Source of the DNA: Phytophthora colocasiae | Lineage: Eukaryota > Oomycota > Peronosporomycetes > Peronosporales > Peronosporaceae | Assembly (NCBI GenBank): GCA_018806915.1 | Contig: JAGKQI010000098.1 | Coordinates: 1,364,001 to 1,428,000 of the forward strand | Length of the DNA: 64,000 bases | Reading direction: 5' to 3' | In this document: piece by piece, positions 11,801 through 22,049 of the stretch | Numbering within the stretch: the stretch's first letter is position 1 | Layout: each line of letters starts with the position of its first letter | The notes under the pieces: model-generated | What the model was told of the DNA's origin: nothing | The model's input: only the letters and a program-made list of their open reading frames with translations | Database searches by the model: none | Position numbers and translations under genes: made by a program

Positions 11801-13207
11801 TGGACGCCGTCCACCATCGCTTTAGCACAGCTGTTCCCTTCAGCGTCACCTCAAGCTTTGTGCCATCGGGCTGAAAACTCTCCTCCGCGTCGTGGCATTC
11901 CCGTGACGTCCTGAGCATCGTCTTGTCGTTCACCATATGACGACTTGCACCACTGTCCAATATCCAGTCGTCAGTCCCGGGCCATGTTCCTGAACATTCA
12001 AAGACCATTTGATCTTACTCTCGTCACCACCATCGTTCTTGTGCTCTTTCAGGACAATCGCGCCGGATGTGGCCGACATTTGCCACACTTGTAGCATTTC
12101 CTGCCAGTTGTGACGGTGCTGACTGTGTCCTTCCGATCCCTTTGAACGTCTTGTCCTCGTCCTTCAGTGCTTGAGCCCACGCCACCAGCTCACTTGCCTG
12201 TTGCATTGGGTCTGGCCTCGTAGGGTCGTACTTCGCCATCATAGCGATCTTCAAATCAGGTCAGCGTACTTCACCACGTTTTCCAGCACCAAACTCGGCG
12301 ACGCGTTGGTAGCCCCATTAGCGCATTCAGGTAAAGGAAGTGGTCATTCCATGTACGCGAGCTCTCCTTCCGGGCTGAAAACATCCTCATCGCCTGCTGA
12401 TTGGAGATGTTCACACGGAACGCCGCATTCATTTGTTCCATCACGAACCAAAGATTTGGCTGGGTAGCCCACCACCGCTGCACATGTTGATGGAAGTACT
12501 TTTCAGCTTTGCCTCGCAGATGCTCTGCGAACTTATTGACCTTCGCCCGTTCCGTCCAGCGATAGCGGAGCGATCTCGGCCATCTCAACCTGCTCAATGA
12601 ACAGTAATGCCCATGATGTTCAAAGCCAGATCCTAGACCTTTGAACCTCGTTACCGTCAGATGCGCGTAGCGCAAGCTTAACCTCTCGCAGGGGGACGCG
12701 TGGTTCAGCTGCCATGACAGGCTCAGCATGTTGTTGCTGTGGCTGCTGCTGCGCGTGTGCTTGGACCGGGGGCGGGCGGTACGCTTGGTACTGTGGAACC
12801 CCGCGGTCACTTCGTGGTCAAGATAGCCAGCACGCGCCCATCCTCCAGGAGTCTGGACCCCCCAGGCCCACATGTCCACCTCCAAGCTCGTCAACGTGCA
12901 TTTGCCGCATCCGAGGCTCCCGCCCTCCTCAATCGCTTGACGGAAGACGCTTCGCCTCAGCGGTTGGTCAGGAGAACACCGGCGCTCCCCGAGGCGTGAC
13001 CGCCTTCTCCAGCATGTTCACCTTGGTGGTCAGCTGCCTCAGCAGCACCATCATATCCTCCATTCCGGGAGCGGCTTTTCCTTCATCAGGCGAGCTACCC
13101 CTTTCGTGGGCAGCAGGATCACCGCCACCAGTACCTGGCGCAACCTCTTTCGCAGGTAGCGGAGGTGTCTGTCGTGGCGAGACTTCGCCAGCGTCCTTGG
13201 AACTCAT
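8858..13207 (-). pseudogene. Copia gag-pol, multiply frameshifted
   Basis: Minus-strand pieces in order: gag N-terminus (13207-12968); gag core with RTWNDHFLYLNALM (to 12271); a zinc-knuckle remnant GHIRRDCP near 12050; protease WILDSGASRHM near 11950; GAG-pre-integrase HERFGHLAF near 11500; integrase core (11309-10947) with DFVDHKSNY-like and RTDGGAEY segments; RT (10574-9753) with RYKARLVACG; YVDDLL near 9720; connection domain to 9133; and RNase H (9118-8858) with STAEAEFVAA. Nearly every domain boundary needs a frame change, so no polyprotein can be made. Confidence 0.9.
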
Positions 13208-13211
13208 AACC
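13203..13211 (-). other. Copia primer-binding site, half-tRNA(iMet) type, overlapping the gag start codon
   Basis: GGTTATGAG on the minus strand lies immediately next to the 5' LTR. It is complementary to CTCATAACC, the anticodon-loop region of initiator tRNA-Met, the internal primer used by Drosophila copia and Ty5. The ATG inside this site (13205-13207) starts gag (MSSKDAGE). Confidence 0.6.
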
Positions 13212-13340
13212 TATTGAATGTGTACGCTTTAGAAGGGAAAAGGAAAAGTGATTTACTATCAGTGCCGTACAGTCTCGCTGCGCAGAATTAACCCACGCGA
13301 GGTACCTTATCCACTACCGCTTACGACGTAACTTCCAACA
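13212..13340 (-). repeat. Copia 5' LTR
   Basis: 129 bp, identical by eye to the LTR at 8579-8707. On the minus strand it runs from TGTTGGAAG to TTCAATA, so the end is TA rather than the usual CA. Confidence 0.93.
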
Positions 13341-13887
13341 TCACTTGCTGGTGTGCCTGGATGCATTCTGAGACCGGATGGTGACGTTCGAGCCATCGCT
13401 TTGCCGGTAAGTTGAAGCTTTCTTATGATCCGTTGCATGAAGATCTAATGTTTTTTGGATGCAGCTATCAAACAAAAGACGGATCACCATCCGCTACTTT
13501 CGCAAGGGAGTTTTGGTTGACCTCCGGGAGTTTTACGACCAAGATGGCGTGTCGAAACCTGGCAAGAAGGGCATTTCCCTCTCGAAAGAGCAGTGGACTG
13601 CTCTGCAGAACACTGCAGACGAGATCATGGAAGCAGTTGATCGACTATAACGCTGCTGCATTACTTAACTAGGGATGTTGCTGTGTATGTCGGTTTTAAG
13701 GGTATATGTTCCAGCTATCATCCTCGTCAATTCAAAAATGCACGGTCTTCAAAGAACATGGGGTGGTGCTCGTTTATTTTTTTTGCTCTAGAAAACGACA
13801 TGAAGGGAAGATGCATGGCGATAGATACACGAGCGGGACAGATTTCCAAAGCATACGCGGCGAAGGCTGCGTAACTACTAAAATATT

Positions 13888-15429
13888 TCAAACTACCATG
13901 CGCTGACGTTTGTGCGGACTCGTCGATGTTGCTCCCAGCACCTCCGAACGTGGACGCTTTTCTGCGTCGGTACTGTTTGAAGCTTGTGAATCTGACGTGG
14001 TGCTTGGTGCTCGTGACGCCGAAGTTGGTGCTGCCTTGGTTGGAGAAGCGTCGAGGACGTCGTCCGCTTTAGATGCTGTTGAATTTGCGCCGGAGTCCTT
14101 TTGACTAAGCTGTTTCGGTTCACACTTCGATGATCGTTTTGACTCAGGCGTGGACTTGTCGGTGGTGGTTTTGTTCTCCTTTGCGGACTGGGAATCTTCA
14201 CTATTGTTGGGCGAGTCGTCTTGCTGGGGCTGCTCCGTCTCATTTTCCGAAGTCTTCTCCACCTTGCACACAACTTCATCGGATTGAGGTGTTTCAGACG
14301 GCTCACCATTACCAGGAGAGGTCGGACCATCACCTGAAGATTTATCTGGAGAATCAGTCTGCTTACTCGGAACGTAGTGTTGCATTTGCTGTGGGTGAAC
14401 GCTTCCTGCACCCCCGTGGCTGAAGTCCGAGGGTACTAAGTTGAGACCCAGCACACTGTTCTTGCTGTCGTGAAAGTCTCCGGGCATCCCTCCACTTAGC
14501 ATTGGGTAGTGTCCAAACAGTCCCGCATTCTGGGGGCTGAAATCATGAAGGAGCATGCCGGCTGTGAAAAGTGTCGAAGTTAGTAAAGTGTTGATACGGA
14601 ATGAGCTTACTTACACGGTATTCGTTACAAAACGTACTTGTAGGAGATGGCAGAATACCCGAGAGATTCGGTGGACTGGGTAGAGCAGCTAGCATGTGGT
14701 GGCTTGAGAGTCCTCCAAGCATTCCAACCTACAGTAACTCTTCAGTAAGTACAAATACCTCGCAGCACCAATGAATTTCGAAATCAACATACCCCGTGCT
14801 GGTACAGTGGAAGCGTCGGTGGAGTGTAACCAACGTGTTCCTTCTTGAGAAGTTGCTGGAAACCGCGATGCACTCGTTTCTTTTGAGTCGGTGGTCGATT
14901 GCGTGCATTGAGCATATACTGGTCCGGGTCATTGGTAAGTCCCAGCGAGGCACCGTGCATGCTCTGGAACGACTGCACTGCAGCTCCGTTCGGAGTAGAT
15001 CCATGACCCATGCTGAAGTTAGCAGCTTCAGCATTTGCTCCAGCTGCGGCTGCTGCTGCCGCTTCCTTGGCAGCTTGTTGCAACTGCTTCTTCTTCTCTC
15101 CGAACATGATCTCATACTGTCAAATACACGGGTTAGTGGAATTTATCAACTGAATCAAATTGGAAACTTTAAACACTCACATCATTGTTGTCCTTGGTCT
15201 CGTAGGGTTCACCGTACTCCGTGTACTTGAGCAAGATCTGATCCACACCTGTACTCGAGTATTGATAAAGCTTATCGTTGGAATCGAAAACGATAAGTGC
15301 AATCTCGCAGTCGCAGAGCTTGGACAGTTCCATGGCCTTCTTGAAGATGCCGTTTTTGCGCTTGGCAAAGGTCACTTGGCGGTTGCGGTCGTCTTCAATG
15401 CGCTTGATCTGGATCTTCTTGCGGCCCAT
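13888..15429 (-). CDS. MADS-box (MEF2-type) transcription factor
   Basis: Four exons on the minus strand: 15429-15181, 15116-14793, 14728-14638 and 14561-13888, giving 445 aa. The introns are 64, 64 and 76 nt. Residues 1-57 are a canonical MADS box ([20 protein letters not shown], then [17 protein letters not shown] and EIALIVFD), followed by a MEF2-like extension. Exon 2 holds a poly-Ala stretch and a basic patch ([12 protein letters not shown]). The C-terminal half is disordered, Ser/Pro/Asp-rich, and ends with a basic KRQR. Oomycetes usually have a single MADS-box gene, and in P. infestans it is needed for sporulation; I infer this is its orthologue. Alternative exon-3 donors exist (GTACGT or GTAAGT); only GTACGT keeps the frame. 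Confidence 0.93.
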
Positions 15430-16293
15430 GTTGGTAGTTTTTCTATCATTAACAAAATGGCATAAAGTTTAAACACAGGATCTTCTTGAACATCATCACG
15501 TGGTTGACGCACCTGGTGGTGGAAAATAGCGCTGTCGAATTTAGCTGGTATTTATATCTGCGCAAAAGCAGGAGTGCTCGAAATACCAAGCTTGTCGCTG
15601 GGCAGATCGAGCTCGGAGGCAACGAGCTATTTTTATAGTGGAGTCTCTAGCGAGCTTCTCACGCGGGACAGGAGTTATTTTTATCCGTTTTTTTTCTCTG
15701 GAACGAAGGGGCTGCCGTTGCAATCGATGGAAAGGACCAGTCCGTTGCGAAACCCAGCCAAAGTATGCGCCAGGTATGCACCAGAGATCTATCTTTGGAC
15801 TGCCCAGCCGTTTCCGCAAGAGCCGCCGAATGTGTCAGGAACCTTTCCAAGGGACGTCTCTCAGCTTTGTATTGGTGTTTGTATGCAGACCCGAAGATCG
15901 CGCTTTTGCGGCGCGTTGAAGCGGACCGGTGGTTTCCGCTACCAGCGCAGCGAGATCTTTGGGCATGCGCATGGCGGTAGTGGCGAAGACGCTCGAAACT
16001 CCTTCATCAACGGGATTTGGACCAGTTTTCCGCACGCATGAGTGGATTCAGGCTGATACATGTAGTGTAGCTGCAATGTAGACTAAGTCGTGCACATGCA
16101 CGTGCAGTTCTGGAGCTCTCTTAGAAGCACTTCTATACGTCACGAACCACTTGATGAACTACAGTGCATTTCATCGGTAACCGCAAACTCTATGATGTTG
16201 CTTACCTTCACGCAACATTTCACCAACTTTTCCGTCTGATTCTGACGTGTCAGCTCAAGAGACATTCACCAACTCTAAAACGGAACTGAAAGG
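15430..16293. promoter_or_regulatory. Divergent promoter region between the MADS-box and E2 genes
   Basis: 864 bp with no supportable gene. It contains A/T boxes resembling MADS sites: CTATTTTTATAG at about 15627 and TTATTTTTATCC at about 15672, roughly 200-245 bp upstream of the MADS ATG. Neither is an exact MEF2 or CArG consensus. No clear Inr was found for either gene. Confidence 0.35.
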
Positions 16294-17571
16294 ATGGCCG
16301 CGAGTGTGCGCAATACTGCCATCAAGCGCATCCAGGGCGTACGCACAGCACCTCCACATACACTCATGCATTATCTGTTCTTCATAACGTTCTTCTTCTC
16401 CTGTCTATCGCTGTCTAGGATGTGCGGGAGATGATGACGAACCCAAGCGATCAGTACGCGGCAGCACCTCTTGAGGTGCGCAATTCGCAACAGCTACACT
16501 GCAACCACCAATGCATTAATTATTATCTATTGCATATGCACAGACCAATATGTTCGATTGGCATTTTACACTGCGTGGACCACGAGACACGGAGTTTGAA
16601 GGTGGCATTTATCACGGTCGTATCATTCTGCCGTCGGACTACCCGTTCAAACCTCCAAACATTATGCTGCTGACGGTAATTGCAGTTGATACTACACTTG
16701 CGAAGATGACGAAGAAATGCTAACTATTTTTTTTTTCATTTACTTCCTGTTGCAGCCCAATGGCCGCTTTGAAGTCAAGAAGAAAATCTGTTTGAGTATC
16801 TCTGCCTACCACCCGGAGGAATGGCAGCCGGCATGGGGTGTCCGCCTGATTCTCGAAGCACTCATTAGCTTTATGCCTACTAAGGGCGAGGGAGCCATTG
16901 GAGCATTAGACTTTCCACCTGAAGAGCGCAAAAGATTGGCCAAGTTGGTACGAAACCAATATGTACATTTGTTGAGTACTGTTGAGTCTAACTGATAAGT
17001 GTGGTAGTCTGTCGATTACAAGTGCGAAACTTGTGGGAAAGTTGCTGAGCTGTTACCAGAGTTGGAGACGGAGAATGAAGAAGCGGATGCAGAGAGAAAA
17101 CCGTCCAAGTACGCGGAGCAGATTGCGCAGCTTCATATGCACAGCTTGGAGAAGGCACCAGCTAGTGCAGCAAAAGACACAAAAGAGGCTGCAGTTGTAT
17201 CCACTGCTGGGAGTGATGCTGGCAGTCAGGAGGAAAAAGCGGTTGCTGAATCAGAAGCACAGAGTGGTGCTGCAGAATTAGAGGAAACCTCTGTTGAAAG
17301 CAAGTCTACTAACGCACAGGAGTGGTCAGAAGACACCGAGTCTACGCAAACTACAACCACAGCACCGGAGCCAACTCAAGCCGATGCTGCTCCAGAAGTG
17401 GAGGAACCTTATCAGAATGCTGACGCGCCAGTAGCTGCTCATCATATTGCTCAAGTGCAGGAATCGGATAGTGTGGACACCTTCCTGCACTACCTCACTG
17501 TTGCAATTGTGGTGGCGCTGTTTGCCTTGATCTACAAGAAGCTTCTGCAGATGCATGGACTGTTGCAGTAA
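16294..17571 (+). CDS. ER tail-anchored ubiquitin-conjugating enzyme E2, Ubc6/UBE2J type
   Basis: Five exons: 16294-16338, 16419-16475, 16544-16675, 16756-16947 and 17008-17571, giving 329 aa. Introns are 80, 68, 80 and 60 nt, all phase 0. The E2 fold runs from IKRIQG through DWHFTLRGPRDTEFEGGIYHG and YPFKPPNIMLL to the catalytic KKICLSISAYHPEEWQPAW, with the active cysteine at residue 90. The missing HPN tripeptide and the SxxYHPExWxP block are typical of Ubc6/UBE2J rather than other E2s. After a long acidic Glu/Ala/Thr-rich linker comes a C-terminal membrane segment (about 301-318, FLHYLTVAIVVALFALIY) and a short basic tail, so the enzyme should sit on the ER facing the cytosol. In other eukaryotes this class serves ER-associated degradation. 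Confidence 0.95.
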
Positions 17572-17679
17572 GCAGAGGCTTTGGATCGGGTTAGCAGGAA
17601 ATGATTGTACGCGAGTAGCATGTGCAGTGTGTTGGAACACGAAACGTTATTCACTGCAATGCTTTCGTCTATCCTGCAT

Positions 17680-19670
17680 CTATTGTTTATGGTTGTCCAG
17701 GATCTCTTGCATGATACTGTTGGCCAGTTCCGGGTGAACACGACCGCCACAGCGCTTCATCACTTGCCCAATAAAGAATCCGAACAGCTGCGTCTTCCCC
17801 TTCCAATATGCCTCAAGGTTCTTCTTCGCTTTCTGCAGTCCAACAAATCAGTAAATTGTTAGACACAGGCAGAAGGTGGAGCAACGAAAACAAGACATCG
17901 TACCGGGTCCTCAAGAACGACTCGACAGAGTGCGCGGATCTCTTCGGGGTTCTGAATCTGCTTCCAGCCCTTCTCTTCCACAATCTCCAACGGCGACTTC
18001 TTTGCCTCGTTTTCGAAGAACATGACTTCTAATACATCTTTGGCGATTTTGCCAGAGATAGTGCCGTCCTGAATGAGGTCGATAAGTGCACCCAGCTCCG
18101 ACGCTGCAACTGGACTGCTAGAAATGTCACCGTTCACTGTCTTCAAATGTCCAAACAACTCGTTTAGTACCCAGTTCACCACCACCTTCGAAGGTCGAGA
18201 GTTTTCCCGAGCAATTGATTCGAAGTAGTTCGCTGCGCCAGATTCGTTCACTAGCACTGAACTTTCATAGGATGTGAGGCCATACTGGTCACACAGGCGC
18301 TTCTTCAAATTGTCTGGTAGTTCCGGCATCGTCTCACTAATTTCGTGAATAAGGTTCTCTGAGAAGACGAGAGGAGGAAGGTCAGGCTCCGGGAAGAAAC
18401 GATAGTCCTTGGCCCCCTCCTTGGAACGCATGCGTTTCTGCAAAAGGCAACGTGTTAGAACAAAGTAATTATCTTTCGCAGGGATATCGAGCTTTTAAAC
18501 CTACCGTTTCTCCAGTGACAGCATCGAACGAGCGCGTCTCGCGATGTACCTCTCCACCTTCTTCTTCGATAAGAGCGATCTGTCTCCTGGCTTCGTATTC
18601 AGCAGCACGCATCATATTGCGAATGCTGTTCATGTTCTTCACCTCCACTCTTTCACCAAAAGGAGCGGCAGTGCTCGAGGTTAAAGCATGGTGAAGCGCC
18701 TCTGCATCTGCCTCTTCTCCTAGGTCTGTTGGTCGTACACTCACGTTTAGGTCACAACGCATTGACCCTTCCTCCATGTTTCCGTCACACACATCTAAAT
18801 GGCGCAACAAGTGCTGTAGCTGACGCATCACTTGACCAGCCTCCAGCGGACTCCGAAGATCCGGCTCCATCACAATCTCCAACAGCGCTGTACCGGCACG
18901 GTTCAGGTCCACAACCGTACTGCTCTCCTCCAAGTCGTGATTGCTCTTGCCTAGAAATCAACTACGTAAGTTTCAAACAAATACAAGATGCGAACAATAA
19001 TCACAAACCAGAATCCTGCTCAATCTGAATTCTTGTGATCCGCACACTCCTCGGAATCACCTCCTGCAACCACAGCAACATCATTAAAAAAATTCAGAGA
19101 ACATGTACATTTGCCTCCCTTTACCTCTTGCTGCTGCTTTTGTGCCTGTTTTGCCTTCCACTTCTTGAGCGCTTCGTTCTTCTCCTTCCTCGATTTGTAC
19201 TTAGATGCATCAAATGTAGCTTCATCGTCGCTCTGTGCACCCCCATGTTCACTAATTACAGCTGAAGACGGCAATTCAAAGAGCAACGCACCCCCAGACG
19301 CCACAGGTGCTCGTTGTTGTGTCAATTGGTAGCCCAGAGGTAAATCGCAGTAGAAATAGTGTTTACGCTCGAATAAACTGCGCGGATGCAGCGTAGCATC
19401 CACTGCCAGACCCGTGCGGATGGCTTGGTGCACACACTCGCGGTTAATTACCGGTAGTGTACCTGGCAGAGCCGCATCAAAGAGACTCACGTGGCGATTG
19501 GGTCGTGCAGACGCCAAAGTGGACGCTGCAGCGCCACTCATGAGCTTGGAACGGCTCAAAACCTGCGCATGCACCTCTAGACCGATACAGACCTCCCAGA
19601 GCTTGCCACTGGGGCCACGTAGAAGCTGTAGCAGCGGCTGACGCGCGCCATTAGCAGCGACTTGAGCCAT
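17680..19670 (-). CDS. gatB: Glutamyl-tRNA(Gln) amidotransferase subunit B, mitochondrial
   Basis: Five exons on the minus strand: 19670-19125, 19063-19009, 18950-18505, 18437-17904 and 17832-17680, giving 577 aa. The introns are 61, 58, 67 and 71 nt. GatB blocks are clear: GLEVHAQVLSRSKLMSG, YFYCDLPLGYQLTQQ, VRITRIQIEQDSGKSNHD (created by splicing across exons 1-3), VDLNRAGTALLEIVMEPDLR, KNMNSIRNMMRAAEYEA and DYRFFPEPDLPPL. The YqeY-like tail ends GRVHPELANSIMQEIL. With GatA and GatC it amidates misacylated Glu-tRNA(Gln) in organelles. The N-terminus lacks acids and is Ala/Arg-rich, consistent with mitochondrial import. A lysine/glutamine-rich insertion near residues 160-180 is unusual and sits at the exon 1/2 junction. 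It converges on the E2 gene, 108 bp apart. Confidence 0.95.
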
Positions 19671-19769
19671 GGTCGAATGATTAGGAATGTGAGCCGCTCG
19701 TTTTTGTTTTAGTCCGGGACCATTTGAGATCTATTCACAAATTTTGATCGTACTCTTTTTTTGTTAGGA

Positions 19770-20745
19770 CTAAAGCCGAGCTTGTAGTTGAAGAGGTTGA
19801 AGGATGTCCTCGAGGTCGGAGAGGATGGCGTTGGTGCTTGCTTCCGGGTCCTCGAAGACCATTAAGTGCGATGTTTTCGGCAATGGTGCGTGATTTTTGT
19901 AGATGTTTGGGTGGGCAGTCTCGAAGGTGTCGAAGAGGTCGCGGTCGAACAACTTGGTGCGATCTCCACTATGGAAAGTGATCGGGCAACGTGGAGCAGC
20001 AAGTTCGCGCTCATTCAGTATTAGTCGAGACCCAGCATAGACGGAAGCTTCAATGAGCGGGTCACATGCAAGCACTGCAGCCTGTTGCTCGTCGTCGAAC
20101 ACCACTGCACCTTCAATCCAGCCTGCGAGCGTCTCCCGATCCCAAGTGGAAAAGTTTTTCCAGTTCTGGAAGTGAGCAACTGCAGCTTCCATTGATGGCC
20201 TATTGACACAGAAAAGAAGTCACTAGCTAGCCTCCAGATTCCACAACTTCACAAGTTACGTACCATTTCTTTTCGCGGGCCAATGTAAGCGACACTAAGA
20301 ACTCAGTCTTTTTGCCGTATTCTTCATCGACTTCCCCATAAATTGGTTCAAAAAGTATCAGTCCATCGAAAGTCCCCGGGTGTCTCGCCTCCGTGGCCCA
20401 AAGTGCCGCTGCTCCCATGGAATGACCAATGCCAATCAACGGCGAACGCTCCGTTCCAGTCGATTGAAGCTTCTGCACTTGCTCCCATGCAGCATCCGCA
20501 CTGATCTCCGGCCAGTTGTTCATCGGGTGTCTAACACGCGGCACGTTGGGGTCGTCACTCTTCGGGTAAAGTTGAGCAGGCACGGAATTATCGCGGTTGG
20601 CGCCATGATAAGGCTGGTCGTAGGTCACATATTGTTCCACCGCACCTTGCAACAATGGTGCTAGCTTCAGGCGACGGATAACTGGATCCCAAACCTGTTT
20701 GCAAAAGCCCGTAGCATGGGCAAACAAGAGCGTTGGCTTGACCAT
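19770..20745 (-). CDS. Lpx1-like alpha/beta hydrolase, paralogue A, with PTS1 (ARL)
   Basis: Two exons (20745-20264 and 20199-19770) around a 64-nt intron, 303 aa. The start MVKPTLLFAHATGF is the first ATG in frame. The oxyanion-hole strand LLFAHATGFCKQVWDP, the nucleophile elbow GHSMGA, and the late histidine in KTSHLMVFEDPE form an alpha/beta-hydrolase arrangement. The last three residues ARL fit the peroxisomal targeting signal 1. Architecture and signal recall yeast peroxisomal lipase Lpx1; the substrate is not known. The intron lies inside a Trp codon at the end of the first half, in the same place as in paralogues B and D. TCCATTTGCG about 50 nt upstream is a possible Inr. Confidence 0.85.
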
Positions 20746-20841
20746 CACGCGGCAAGTTGTCAACTGAGTCAGTGAATTAGTGAAACGCAAATGGATTTGA
20801 AAAATTGATTACGACCATTTTTTAGCCATTTGTTGTTGGCA

Positions 20842-21806
20842 CTACAGTCTTGCAGTCGTTGAGAGGACTTCAAGGTCAGCAACTATAGCTTTCGCACAGC
20901 CGTCCGGGTCTTCCAGCACCATCAAATGCGACTTGCCAACCATAGGGGCGTGAACCTTAAAGATACCAGGAAGTCGAGATGTGATGCCCTCGAAAATCTC
21001 CTGTCGAAAAAGTCTTGTGTTGCTACCGCTGTGGAATGTTGTTGGACATTTGGTCTTGGCTTGTTCCTCCTCCGAAAGCCATAGGCGACCACCACAATAG
21101 ATTGACGCCTCGATGGTTGGGTGACACGCCAACACGACGGCATTGTCGTCCGTTTCGTCGTGTACAATGGCACCTTGCATCCAACTCGCCAGACTCTCGC
21201 GGTTCCACGACGAGAAGCTTTTCCAGCCCTCGAAGTATGCAGTTGCAGCTTTCCTTGATGGCCTTCACGCAGAAAAGAATGATCAGCATCAATTGCAACA
21301 TCCTGAACAATCAAAACCTTAGTTTACCATTTCCACTCGCGCTTCAGCGTGACGTCTGCCATAAAGTTAAACGGTCGGTTTTCACCTGTCGGCATTGGTG
21401 GCCCGTAGATCGGTTCAAAAAGCACGAGTCCCTTGAAAGTACCCGGCGTAGTGACTTCCGCCTTCCAAAGTGCTGCAGCGCCCATGGAATGACCAATGCC
21501 AATCACAGACCTCCCATTCGAGCTCAGTTGTTGTGCCCTCTGTTGTAGAGCTACAGAGGCCAATGCAATCGCATTATTCGCCGGGTGCGTCACGTGAGGA
21601 CCCTTCTCGTCGATTTGAGCAGCTACAGTGTTGTCTCGATTAGATCCATGAAAAGGTAGATCCACACTCACAAAGTCCACTTGTTGCAACAAAGGATACT
21701 GCTGCAAGCGACGAATGGTCGGAGCCCAGATCTCCTTGCAGAACCCGGCGCCATGCGCGAAGAGCAGCACAGGAGACGTCGACTCGTAAGGCGGAGACGT
21801 CGACAT
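20842..21806 (-). CDS. Lpx1-like alpha/beta hydrolase, paralogue B, with PTS1 (ARL)
   Basis: Two exons (21806-21328 and 21262-20842), a 65-nt intron, 299 aa. It shares with paralogue A the opening VLLFAHGAGFCKEIW, the elbow IGIGHSMGAAALW, the segment LVLFEPIYG, and the histidine block GKSHLMVLEDPDG. It also ends in ARL (STTARL). The intron again splits the Trp codon preceding PSRKAA. It lies 96 bp upstream of, and in the same direction as, paralogue A, and is divergent from paralogue C. A tandem duplication is the simplest origin. Confidence 0.87.
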
Positions 21807-22049
21807 GTATCTCGTATAGTCGACGGCAGTTGATAAACTCTATTATCCGGATGCCGGATAATGTTTTGTTGAAGTCTATTCATGATGTCATCTACGACTT
21901 TAAGAGCTCACGCCATCGTGTTTCACGTTTAACGTCGGCTGGTTTGATGTCATGGACGACTCACGCCATCTCGTGGTGACCTCACGGACGATTCGATCCA
22001 TAGCGACGGCAGTTCAAAATCCTCTCTTTCCAAGACAAGAATCATCACG
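21807..22049. promoter_or_regulatory. Divergent promoter between hydrolase paralogues B and C, with a repeated motif
   Basis: 243 bp contain two imperfect copies of GATGTCATnnACGACT at 21884 and 21946, each followed by CTCACGCCATC (at about 21907 and 21960). There is also a palindrome TTATCCGG-ATG-CCGGATAA at 21843-21861. These could be shared regulatory sites; no known factor is assigned. Confidence 0.3.

Larger units (their letters stand above)
8579..13340 (-). mobile_element. Ty1/copia LTR retrotransposon, 4,762 bp, inserted in the PC4 gene
   Basis: Identical 129-bp LTRs at both ends and a 5-bp target duplication TCACT (8574-8578 and 13341-13345). Read on the minus strand, the 5' LTR begins TGTTGGAAG and is followed directly by a GGTTATGAG primer site. 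A purine tract GGGAAGGAG abuts the 3' LTR. The order gag, protease, integrase, RT, RNase H defines copia. The internal region is broken by many frameshifts although the LTRs are identical. The element is therefore a recent insertion of a copy that cannot encode its own proteins. Confidence 0.95.
7948..13650 (+). pseudogene. SUB1: Two-domain PC4/Sub1 transcriptional coactivator gene, interrupted by a copia element
   Basis: Exon 1 (7948-8404) has a basic, low-complexity N-terminus and then a PC4 ssDNA-binding fold ([31 protein letters not shown]). A 68-nt intron (8405-8472) leads into exon 2 (SLSPDQWEKLYSLSDAI), which continues to 8578. There a copia element is inserted after TCACT. Host exon 2 resumes at 13346 and ends at 13406. 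A 58-nt intron (13407-13464) precedes exon 3 (13465-13650), which encodes a second complete PC4 domain (SNKRRITIRYF, VDLREFYDQDG, GISLSKEQWTAL). Without the element and one TCACT copy, the frame is continuous. As it stands, translation would run into the LTR and stop at 8616-8618, losing domain 2. PC4 proteins bind ssDNA and act in transcription and repair. A TCCATTTCGG at 7911 is a possible Inr. Confidence 0.85.

Noticed and set aside
10480..12467. Several plus-strand ORFs across the copia element
   Set aside because: They are reverse-strand shadows of decayed gag-pol.
15574..16041. 155-codon ORF between the MADS and E2 genes
   Set aside because: No domain or promoter, and overlapping ORFs on the other strand are of equal quality.
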